The position numbers and the translations under genes are program-made. The notes beneath the pieces are model-generated. The model was not told the DNA's origin and made no database searches. It saw nothing but the letters and a program-made list of their open reading frames with translations. A stretch of DNA of 64,000 nt from Bdellovibrio sp. NC01 (GTDB lineage: Bacteria > Bdellovibrionota > Bdellovibrionia > Bdellovibrionales > Bdellovibrionaceae): the NCBI RefSeq assembly GCF_006874625.1, contig NZ_CP030034.1:2108001-2172000 (forward strand). The letters run 5' to 3'. Below, piece after piece: positions 1 through 8,051 of the stretch. The stretch's first letter is position 1, and each line of letters begins with the position of its first letter.

Positions 1-1412
1 TTTAGAATCGTATCACCAAAATCCTTGGACTCAAAAGTTGGAATAGCTGCGAGCGAACCAAATCTAATATCAGGGCCATAAGTTGTTTCAGTTCTAACCA
101 AATCAGTTTCAACAGTCTTTGAGTTATTATCACTTATGTCAGTTTGCTCATATGAACCATCTGGATTCGTTTTAACACGGCGATAAGTGTTATCGGGATA
201 TCTCACCATTTCGTACTGGGTTTCTCTGTTAAGAGCAGTAGACAGTGAAATTCCTTGCAATCCATAATTAAAGTTCATGTTTAGATTCGTAATATTTCCG
301 GCATCATTAGTATCTTGGATTAATTTTCCAGCTTCGTCATAACTTAGATATGTTGTGTTTCCATTTGGCTTAACAAAAGTTTTTAAAAGCTCGGTACTAG
401 CTACATATGACATTCGATAAAAGTCGCCGTTTGGAAGAATCACTTTCACAAGTTTATCTGCAGAATACTCTAAGTGAGTTACCAATCCTGATGAAGTGGT
501 GATTTTAATTAAATGCCCACTTGAATCACGTTCAAAGTTGGTAAGGTTGCCATAAGCATCAGTTATAGAGCTGATTCGATTTGAATTGTATATGAACGAA
601 TATTTTGTAAAACCAGTTAATGAACCTTTTGTAGCAATCTGCTTGCCTGTCGAATCAAAAATAAATACCTCGCCATCCCCTAAAACCAGATACGTCCCGT
701 CCGGTTGTAATAGTTTAGCTTTTACTGCGCTACCACCGGATCCCAAAAATAATCTTTCATTTGCTATATCATAAAAATTTATTCCACTGATACTCCAGCC
801 CAAATCATGAAACTTTGGTTGAGTTCCGATATTTGTGTAAGTTGAGATATACTGGGAAGTAAAAGATGATGTATAAGTTAGAGAAAACGGAGTTCCAAAA
901 ATAGGAATTGATTCCGACATTGACTGATCATCGACTCGAATAAATGAACCTGTCTTACAATCTCCGTCAGCCGGATCGCTTGGTGGTATCACGTACTCCA
1001 TCGCGTTTGCAGTTCCACTAACATTAAACAACTGAGATGATCCATCCGATTGCCATATACCAAGCACGGTCACAGAAACATTTTTTACGCCGGCCGAGGT
1101 GCCGACAAACTCAAGTTTATATTCACATGATCCTCCAAGAAGCATTTTTCCGGAACAACCATCTTGGGTAATTTTATATTCAGAACTACCACTAAGAATT
1201 AGATTTCCAAGTTGAATAGGTTGATTAACAGAAATTTCCAAAATCACCCACCCAAGCTGTCCAATCCCTAACGTTCCAAAATCATAAGAATAGTTAGTTG
1301 TTCCTTTTCCCTTATTTAAAACTATAATTTTTTTTTGAGCCGCAGTTGGGGCAGCCTGTACGGTCACAAAACCTAAAATTACCAATAAAATTTTAAAAAA
1401 AACATTTCGCAT
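1..1412 (-). CDS. Secreted Rhs/YD-repeat protein, N-terminal part (cut by left edge)
   Basis: An open frame of 470 codons starts at ATG 1412 and runs off the window. Residues 1-20 form a signal peptide. Residues about 40-120 look like an Ig-like domain of the choice-of-anchor type, with the LLGGSCEYKLEF signature. A YD-repeat stretch with Rhs character follows (for example SITDAYGNLTNFERDSSGH and FVKPNGNTTYLSYDEAGKL). YD repeats build hollow beta shells that often enclose a C-terminal toxin; that end is not visible here. The start lies 8 nt after the stop of the preceding gene, whose TGA overlaps the putative ribosome site (TGAGGT), so the gene is the last visible member of the operon. It is probably exported to the periplasm or beyond. 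The tip type and any immunity gene lie outside the window. Confidence 0.85.
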   Translation of the reverse strand, partial: MRNVFFKILLVILGFVTVQAAPTAAQKKIIVLNKGKGTTNYSYDFGTLGIGQLGWVILEISVNQPIQLGNLILSGSSEYKITQDGCSGKMLLGGSCEYKLEFVGTSAGVKNVSVTVLGIWQSDGSSQLFNVSGTANAMEYVIPPSDPADGDCKTGSFIRVDDQSMSESIPIFGTPFSLTYTSSFTSQYISTYTNIGTQPKFHDLGWSISGINFYDIANERLFLGSGGSAVKAKLLQPDGTYLVLGDGEVFIFDSTGKQIATKGSLTGFTKYSFIYNSNRISSITDAYGNLTNFERDSSGHLIKITTSSGLVTHLEYSADKLVKVILPNGDFYRMSYVASTELLKTFVKPNGNTTYLSYDEAGKLIQDTNDAGNITNLNMNFNYGLQGISLSTALNRETQYEMVRYPDNTYRRVKTNPDGSYEQTDISDNNSKTVETDLVRTETTYGPDIRFGSLAAIPTFESKDFGDTIL

Positions 1413-1420
1413 CACATACC

Positions 1421-3919
1421 TCAACGAAAGAAAATTAAGAACTCTGATGAATAGCCTGGCCAAGGGACAATGATACTGGCTGCAACGGGATCAGAATTGA
1501 TTTTTGCCCAAAATGGATCAATTTGTGCCCCACTAGTTTTGAAAAAGCGGCCGTCAGCCCAAATCCGCAAAATGTGACTTCCATTTGCGGAATCATTTGC
1601 CAATTCAATCAGTTTTGTCGCAGCCATTTCACGTTCGTAAACCTGTTCCGCAGCCTCTACCTCGTTCTTGGCTGCAGCCAAATTATACCAACTAGGAGAA
1701 TATCTAGCAGCATCTCCGAACTCACTTCCATAACCTAACGGAGTACCCCCATTCATCGGCGACAGTAAGGTAAAAAACGTCGAGTAGTTGTCTTCCAAAT
1801 AAGCCACGTACTTTGCGACTTGGGGAAGAACCCATTCAGTTCCACCTTCGCCAATTGCGATTTTTGTGTTTCTTGAGTCCAAAAAATTGTAATAAAATCC
1901 AATTGCAGGAAGCTTTCCAATAGTAAGAACTGCCGTATCGTCATGAGGTCCCTCGCTAATAGCCTCAACCGAAACAGTTGCTTCACTTTTTTCCGGAAGT
2001 TTAAAGTCGTAAGGTGTCGCAAATTCAAATGTGACATCTGATTCAAGAATTCCAGATAATGGGAAGAATGATCCTACGATTGAAGAAGCTGAGTTTAACA
2101 AGCTTCCGTCAAGCGATACACCTGCTACGTTTACATTGAGCTTTAAATCTGAAAGTTTATCACCAGGGGTACCGGTTACCTTCACGTGACCGTCAACCTG
2201 TGTTTTTCCATTAGCATAGAATGAAGATCCTACGCTTAGAGCCATAACGTCTTTATTTAAAGAAGCAGCAAGTTGAAGTCTTGATCCATAAATAGGAGCA
2301 ATCTGAAGAAGACTGTCATATAAATCATCCATGACATTCGTAACCGTTAACTTTATCTCTACCGTATCCCCAATCTCATTCATGATTTGAAATTGCATCC
2401 ACTGAGACAAAGCATTTGCATCGAACGCATTTCTTCCCAGGCTTCTCATGCTTCCACTTATCGAATTAGAATATCCAGAGCTTGATCGGTATGAAATTGT
2501 GTATGTGTCGTCGTATTCTGTATCTTCATATCCATTGAAAATCTCCAATGTTTTGAATCGATAATTGATTTTTAGATTTTTCTCAGTAGCTACAAAGGTG
2601 TGTGATGTTGTTTTTGCGCCAACACCAGCTGTTGAAAGAATCAAGGAACATTGACCTAGAAGACAATCTTCATCTTCAAATACGCGAATGCTCTTCTCAT
2701 TTAATATTTTTCGCGTCTTTCTTTCTAAACCATGAATTTTATTTTTTGGTTTAATGAGAAAATTAGAAAGGTCCGATGTGATAGGAGCTCTGTAAACTTG
2801 CCCAGAAGTTAGATCCCATCCTGATAAATCATAATTATAGTTTAGATTTTGGGCTTGAACAGAACCAACGGTAGATAAGGTCACCGATGCCGTGTCAATA
2901 TTTGAAGCCAACGTTCCCGCGGCAAATCCATTTGTAACATATGCTTGATAGTTTAACATCATGTTTGCAGGAAAATTAGTGATAAATATTCGACCCGTTG
3001 AATCTGACATAAGACTTTGAGAAACTTTGGAACCGACAGCATTGATATTTGCGGTAGCATTTTCAACTGGAGTGCCATTTACATCTTTCAAAGTTATGAC
3101 TTTACTTTTTGAACCGGCCCAGAATTTAAACACAGCGAATAGTGGTTTGCCTAAATTATCATATCCGTAAAATCGAATTGTATTCTCACCATCCACAAGC
3201 TTTTTCTGAACAATTAACGAATTGGGGTTTAAAAAGAATTCTGACGTTTGTAAAACTACCCCGTTTAAAAAGACGGTGAAGTCAGAATACTTATTGCTAA
3301 GGCTGACGCCAGTCACGCTTACAACAGGGTTCGTAAATAGATCATTGTAGTCATTAATTATAACACCGCCGAGAGACAAAATACCGATAGATGATTCAAC
3401 GATTGGGCGCGCAAGAATTTTTACTGAAGTTGAATAGATCACAGATCTTAAATTGACCTTTTTGCTGTTAAGGTCTGCAAGTTGGGCTTGAAGTTTAGAT
3501 TTTTCAGTTTCAAGAATTGAATTTGGTCCTGATTGAAGAAGTTCGTCAATCTTAGCGACTCTTAAACCTAAGCTACTAATTTGCGCTATGTATGCATTTT
3601 CTTTAGACTCATCGACAGCGTAAACTGAAATATCTAAGTATTTTGCAAATCCTTCTGATCCAACTACTGCTCCCTGGTAAATATATTCCTTACCGGATTT
3701 CTGAAGTTGAACTGCTTGTGAATCAAAGATGCCTTCAACTTTGACCGTTAGTCTATTGTCAATGGATACCGGCACATTTTTAACACGAACTTTGGGAGTT
3801 TGACCTGAAAAATAAAGGCAGCTTGGCACACATGAAACCGATATTGCTGGATCCAATGCTAATGCGGCTGATCCAACTAGAAGAGACGTTATTAAAAGAA
3901 CTATTTGTTTACCAAACAT
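1421..3919 (-). CDS. Large secreted multidomain protein of the modular RCC1/Rhs operon
   Basis: This 832-residue protein begins with a signal peptide (residues 1-21). Residues about 22-170 resemble the module seen in the four upstream genes: beta strands, a heptad-like helical pair (around KIDELLQSGPNSI to LADLNSKKVNL), then a return strand. A carboxypeptidase-regulatory-like Ig domain follows near residues 280-360 (VITLKDVNGTPVENATANIN). The rest is beta-rich and I do not recognise it. No catalytic motif is visible. Its ATG overlaps the 3' end of the upstream gene by 11 bp, which suggests translational coupling. Its stop sits just before the Rhs gene, a position where an Rhs partner or carrier would be expected. 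That role is inferred only. Confidence 0.85.
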   Translation of the reverse strand: MFGKQIVLLITSLLVGSAALALDPAISVSCVPSCLYFSGQTPKVRVKNVPVSIDNRLTVKVEGIFDSQAVQLQKSGKEYIYQGAVVGSEGFAKYLDISVYAVDESKENAYIAQISSLGLRVAKIDELLQSGPNSILETEKSKLQAQLADLNSKKVNLRSVIYSTSVKILARPIVESSIGILSLGGVIINDYNDLFTNPVVSVTGVSLSNKYSDFTVFLNGVVLQTSEFFLNPNSLIVQKKLVDGENTIRFYGYDNLGKPLFAVFKFWAGSKSKVITLKDVNGTPVENATANINAVGSKVSQSLMSDSTGRIFITNFPANMMLNYQAYVTNGFAAGTLASNIDTASVTLSTVGSVQAQNLNYNYDLSGWDLTSGQVYRAPITSDLSNFLIKPKNKIHGLERKTRKILNEKSIRVFEDEDCLLGQCSLILSTAGVGAKTTSHTFVATEKNLKINYRFKTLEIFNGYEDTEYDDTYTISYRSSSGYSNSISGSMRSLGRNAFDANALSQWMQFQIMNEIGDTVEIKLTVTNVMDDLYDSLLQIAPIYGSRLQLAASLNKDVMALSVGSSFYANGKTQVDGHVKVTGTPGDKLSDLKLNVNVAGVSLDGSLLNSASSIVGSFFPLSGILESDVTFEFATPYDFKLPEKSEATVSVEAISEGPHDDTAVLTIGKLPAIGFYYNFLDSRNTKIAIGEGGTEWVLPQVAKYVAYLEDNYSTFFTLLSPMNGGTPLGYGSEFGDAARYSPSWYNLAAAKNEVEAAEQVYEREMAATKLIELANDSANGSHILRIWADGRFFKTSGAQIDPFWAKINSDPVAASIIVPWPGYSSEFLIFFR

Positions 3920-4976
3920 TGTGTCCCTCCGTAAATGGCGCTACGACTTCAAACGACTGACTTACTGGAGGAATAATATTTTCCCAAAGCGTGCTTTGAA
4001 GGCTAGATAAATGAGCAATCGTTACGGTCAACTGAGCCGCTTTAGCTTGGAAGTATGCCTCAGCAAGTTCGTCAGAAATGTTTGCCTGAGCTAAGTAGTC
4101 AGCTTTCTTTTGATTTGCAGCAAGCAAGACTGCTTTTATCGCTTGGACTTTCTTTTCTGAACGAACTTTCAAATTAGCTGAAATAGTCCAGTTACCTAAA
4201 TTTGCTGAAATGAGTTGCTCGCTTGCGCAAGTAAAATAGGTTTTATCCATTTTTTGAGTGGCGAAAGAAATTGCTGAAATTGCCTCAATCGCACTGCAAT
4301 CCACACCGTAATCAAATGGGCCATCTTCATTTCCTAGAATGCCACCTACGGATACATAAAATAAAGCATGTTGACCAACCGAGAATTCAGAAAGTGAGTT
4401 CGCTGGTTCAATTGTTAATAGCGGCGTTGAAGAAAGATTTATTTTAGTGGATGAGACATCAAAAAAGAAATATTGAGATGAAACCTTAATTCGGTTTCTG
4501 GCCTCCATCGCGCTAACTGATTCAATCAAAGCAAGTTTTTCATTCTTTTCTTGAAGAAGAAGCGCAATTTTGGTCGGCTCAACTTCATTGTTGATATTCG
4601 CATCGATTTCGTCCACTAGTTTTTGATAGCTAAAGATTGATTCACGGTAAAATTGCGCAAGCTTTTTATCTTGAACGTATACGGAAACCTTCCATGAATG
4701 TGACCCCACTTCCGTTAGTGGCGAGGTCACGGATATGGATAAGTTGTTCGCCAACTGCAATACTTCAATTGGATTTCCATCTAGTGAGCCCTCAACGTAT
4801 GTTTCAACTGAGCTATTTGTTGGGAGAATTTTTGTATATGCTATTAATACAGCACTCTGACCAACAGCGTATTTCGTTGCACTTAGCTTAAAATCTAAGA
4901 ATTGAGGGGCAGCAAAAGCGCTATCAAAAGAAAAAAGCGCGAGCCATCCCATTATTGTTAAAATTAACAATTTCAT
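3909..4976 (-). CDS. Secreted protein made of two beta-sandwich/helical-hairpin modules
   Basis: 355 residues with a signal peptide (MKLLILTIMGWLALFSFDSAFA). Two copies of the operon's shared module appear, at roughly residues 25-180 and 185-350. Each has Ig-like strands opening with a pattern like LSATKYAVGQSAVLIA, a predicted antiparallel helical pair (KLVDEIDANINNEV ... EKNEKLALIESV), and a closing strand with alternating aromatics (YFFFDV; QSFEV). There is no enzyme motif. The gene is 33 nt after the 183-residue gene and overlaps the next gene by 11 bp. A structural or adhesive component is the most natural guess, based on architecture alone. Confidence 0.85.
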   Translation of the reverse strand: MKLLILTIMGWLALFSFDSAFAAPQFLDFKLSATKYAVGQSAVLIAYTKILPTNSSVETYVEGSLDGNPIEVLQLANNLSISVTSPLTEVGSHSWKVSVYVQDKKLAQFYRESIFSYQKLVDEIDANINNEVEPTKIALLLQEKNEKLALIESVSAMEARNRIKVSSQYFFFDVSSTKINLSSTPLLTIEPANSLSEFSVGQHALFYVSVGGILGNEDGPFDYGVDCSAIEAISAISFATQKMDKTYFTCASEQLISANLGNWTISANLKVRSEKKVQAIKAVLLAANQKKADYLAQANISDELAEAYFQAKAAQLTVTIAHLSSLQSTLWENIIPPVSQSFEVVAPFTEGHNVW

Positions 4977-5009
4977 TTTACTCTCATTTCAAAAAAAAGG
5001 AAAACCTAC

Positions 5010-5561
5010 TTATTGAACGATAAAGTTAAAGCTTTCAGTTGTGACCAATGTCTTCAATGCCGACAAAGAACTCAATGCACTAGTTTGGTCGGAAACTTTT
5101 GCAGCTCTAGCCGCTTGAAGAACCGCGAGATTACCTGCATCTTCTTCCATTGAGATTTGACCATCAAGAATAGCGATGTCTTGTTCAATTTGCGAAAGAT
5201 TTGCGCGAATGACCTCCGCTTGAGCTTTATCTTCGAGGTAATAGGAAACACTCAAAAAGTGATTTCCAACCGTCGCACTCTCAAGTGCAGCGATCCACAG
5301 CCCTGTCGTTGGGTTTAACAATCCAATACTCAGACCATCTAATTTTGCTTCAAGAATTGTATTCATTTCTTCAGAAGAAGAAAAATCAGTATCGATATTT
5401 AAAAACAGCGTAATCTGATCATTCGAGTGAGGAGCTTCTGGCTGCATTTGAACATTTAAGATACTTGTTAGGAATTTTGAGTCAAAACTTCTAAGCTTAA
5501 CTGCTGCGAATGCATTTGATTGAAGACCTAACGAGAATAATAATGAAAACAATAATTTCAT
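5010..5561 (-). CDS. Small secreted single-module protein of the same operon
   Basis: 183 residues with a signal peptide (cleavage near SNAFA). It is a stand-alone copy of the module found in its neighbours: beta strands (DQITLFLNIDTDF, LEAKLDGLSIGL, HFLSVSYYLEDKAQAE), a helical hairpin (LSQIEQDIAILDGQI ... AARAAKVSDQTSAL) and a closing strand ESFNFIV at the very C terminus. The protein ends exactly where the module ends, which helps define its boundary. It lies 12 nt after the RCC1 gene. The function is unknown. A single-module protein next to multi-module ones could be a cap or subunit of an assembled fibre (inference). Confidence 0.8.
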   Translation of the reverse strand: MKLLFSLLFSLGLQSNAFAAVKLRSFDSKFLTSILNVQMQPEAPHSNDQITLFLNIDTDFSSSEEMNTILEAKLDGLSIGLLNPTTGLWIAALESATVGNHFLSVSYYLEDKAQAEVIRANLSQIEQDIAILDGQISMEEDAGNLAVLQAARAAKVSDQTSALSSLSALKTLVTTESFNFIVQ

Positions 5562-5573
5562 AATGTTTATTTC

Positions 5574-8042
5574 CTAAAAATTGAAGTGATTAAAGCGTTT
5601 AAAGTTAAGAGGTTCCACGATCGGAACTGGTAAAGGTTGGTCCGTTGTATTTCCGTTGCCAAGCATGTAACCCGAACCAGACCCCCAACATTTAATTTTT
5701 GCGTCGATAATACCGCAAGTTGAGTTACCGTTAGTACTAACACCAGTTGCACTACCGTAGATAATATTAATATCTTTTGGAACTGGCGCAGAGTTTTGAG
5801 TTGTACCGTCACCAATATTTCCATAATAGTTTCGCCCCCAACATTTAATTTTACTATCAGTGATTGCGCATGCTGATGCATCTCCCACCGTTATGGACGA
5901 AGTCCAAGTCGTAATATTACTTACAGATACAGGAACTGAAGATTGGAATGAGGCTCCGTTATTTCCAAATCCATCTTGTATTCCGTCGCCCCAACATTTC
6001 ACACCAGTGGTATGAGACAGACAGACGAGCTTATTTAGCATTCCCACCGCAACTCCAGTGATGCCCAGCGAGTTAGAACCAGTAACTAACGTTGGAGAGC
6101 GCCTAAGAGTTGTTGTCCCATCACCGATCTGCCCATACGAATTGTCACCCATGCACAGCACGCGCACTGGATTGATGTCAAAAAGACATGTATTCGCCGT
6201 ACCAGCTGAGATCATGACGACTCTGTTTGGCCCAAGCACCAATTGTGGCGTATTGAAGCTTGCCGTGGTTGAATTAATTCCTAGCTGGCCACTGCTATTG
6301 TCGCCCCAACAATATGCTTGAAGAGAACTAACTGCACATGAATGTCGATAACCCGCAGTTACTGATGTGACTGTGCCCACAGGCAAAGAAGTGATTTGTG
6401 TTGGTGTTAGGTAATTTTGTATAGTCGTTCCAACTCCGACCTGTCCGTAATTATTTCTACCCCAACAAAAGAGCGTGCTATTTTTATTAGCGCAACGATG
6501 AGAGTCCGTGCCTGCAACGTCTATTACACCCGATGACATTGTAGGAACGAGAGTGGGAACCGCACGACTAATCGTATCTCCCATACCCAACTCACCATTA
6601 ACATTTGAACCCCAACAATAGAGCGCGCCGTTTTTAATTGCGCAGACGGAACTGCCTCCTGCAACAACCTTATCCCATGCAAAATCATTGTCGTGAATTA
6701 ACACCGCCTGCACTGTATTCGATATTCCTGAATAGTCAGTTCCGCTCGCTGTTAAGACAATATCCGCATAGTGATCACCTTCGATAACATTGTCGTCATA
6801 AGCACCTACCCAAACTTCTTGATAAACATTCCAATTATGAGATGTAAAAGTTAGTGATGAAATCGACTTGATCTGAATTCCTGTATCGAAGTTAACTGTA
6901 ACATCAGTATCAGGGTCAGAAGTTAAGCGAACTTTGAGAATCTTATCCCCCCCTCCCTCGGTTAACTCCAAACCACCACTTGGTTTCAGATATTGAATAC
7001 CTTTCGGCAAGGAGCCGTCTTTGATTTTGAAGTCGAATGCTGTTGAGTCAAAAGGCTGATACTTCAAGCCTAAATTGGATAATGCAGAAACTAGCATATC
7101 GATTTCTGAAATCTGTAACTCATAGAAAGCGATACGTTTTGGGTCGTTACTTCGATTCTTTTCCTGTATATATTCAGCCTTTTTTACGACTGCCAAGCTG
7201 ATTGCTTCTTTAAATTTTGTGTACTGATTTTTTAATCTGTACTTAAACTGAGGAAGGAACTGTCGCCAACCAGAAGCTGAAGCAGGAAATGCAGGGGAAC
7301 TAAAGGTTACTTGAGTGGGAGAATTTATAGTTTTGTCTAAAGTAATTGCTGGTTGAGAACCAATCGCTGGAATTGTAGCATCGAATGTCCACTCTGCTTC
7401 TTCGTCATTCAACGACGTTCCGCTTAAATTTACTGTGAATTGAGCCGAGGAGCCAACAAGATAAATCCCCGTGCTAGAGTCTGCGGAGATAGATAGAGTT
7501 GGAAGTGCCCGATTAACTAAGCTCTTTGTCGGAGGATTCACTATAAAACTAACTGTTTGTGTGCTCACTGAACTTCTGATCTTATTAAGTTGAACATTTG
7601 CATTTTGCAAAATCGCGTTATCACGTGCTACTTGATTTTGTAAAACTGCAATGACTTGTACATTTTTTTCATCAGCGATTTTACGTTGAAGGTCGCGGAC
7701 TTCCTGTTCGAAAAACACGATTGTTTCGTTCAACTTTTGCGCTTCAAATTTATTTTGAATGAAAGTTTGAACTTCCCAAGAATAACTACCCGCTGGAAGG
7801 TCTTTCGTCACCGCATATGCAACACTCGATGAAATTGGTGTGATTTTCATGCTTACTGCATTAAGTTTCGCTGTGAAAAAGTATTCATTTCTTGAATCAG
7901 TTGGTTGAGTAACTACCCTAACAACCAAAACTGCTCGCTCTCCGGCTGAATAAGTTGCTTTACTCGTAGATAAAGCAATATTTCCATCAGCAAAAGCCTT
8001 CAAACATAAAAGAAAAGAAATAACTAAAAATATGTACTTCAT
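5574..8042 (-). CDS. Secreted RCC1-propeller protein with Calx-beta-like and modular N-terminal domains
   Basis: 822 residues. In order: signal peptide (1-18); two beta/helical-hairpin modules (about 20-170 and 180-340); a Calx-beta-like domain (about 355-455, containing LTSDPDTDVTVNFD and EGDHYADIVL); then seven RCC1-type repeats to the C terminus. Each repeat carries two cysteines, one in a C-A-I-like strand and one in CWG or C-x-G, for example CAIKNGALYCWGSN. Paired cysteines in every blade fit an exported, disulfide-braced seven-bladed propeller. RCC1 propellers normally bind proteins; nothing suggests an enzyme. The gene starts 9 nt after its upstream paralogue, behind a GGGAAC ribosome site. 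It looks like a tandem duplicate of that gene. Confidence 0.9.
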   Translation of the reverse strand: MKYIFLVISFLLCLKAFADGNIALSTSKATYSAGERAVLVVRVVTQPTDSRNEYFFTAKLNAVSMKITPISSSVAYAVTKDLPAGSYSWEVQTFIQNKFEAQKLNETIVFFEQEVRDLQRKIADEKNVQVIAVLQNQVARDNAILQNANVQLNKIRSSVSTQTVSFIVNPPTKSLVNRALPTLSISADSSTGIYLVGSSAQFTVNLSGTSLNDEEAEWTFDATIPAIGSQPAITLDKTINSPTQVTFSSPAFPASASGWRQFLPQFKYRLKNQYTKFKEAISLAVVKKAEYIQEKNRSNDPKRIAFYELQISEIDMLVSALSNLGLKYQPFDSTAFDFKIKDGSLPKGIQYLKPSGGLELTEGGGDKILKVRLTSDPDTDVTVNFDTGIQIKSISSLTFTSHNWNVYQEVWVGAYDDNVIEGDHYADIVLTASGTDYSGISNTVQAVLIHDNDFAWDKVVAGGSSVCAIKNGALYCWGSNVNGELGMGDTISRAVPTLVPTMSSGVIDVAGTDSHRCANKNSTLFCWGRNNYGQVGVGTTIQNYLTPTQITSLPVGTVTSVTAGYRHSCAVSSLQAYCWGDNSSGQLGINSTTASFNTPQLVLGPNRVVMISAGTANTCLFDINPVRVLCMGDNSYGQIGDGTTTLRRSPTLVTGSNSLGITGVAVGMLNKLVCLSHTTGVKCWGDGIQDGFGNNGASFQSSVPVSVSNITTWTSSITVGDASACAITDSKIKCWGRNYYGNIGDGTTQNSAPVPKDINIIYGSATGVSTNGNSTCGIIDAKIKCWGSGSGYMLGNGNTTDQPLPVPIVEPLNFKRFNHFNF

Positions 8043-8051
8043 GGTTGTTCC

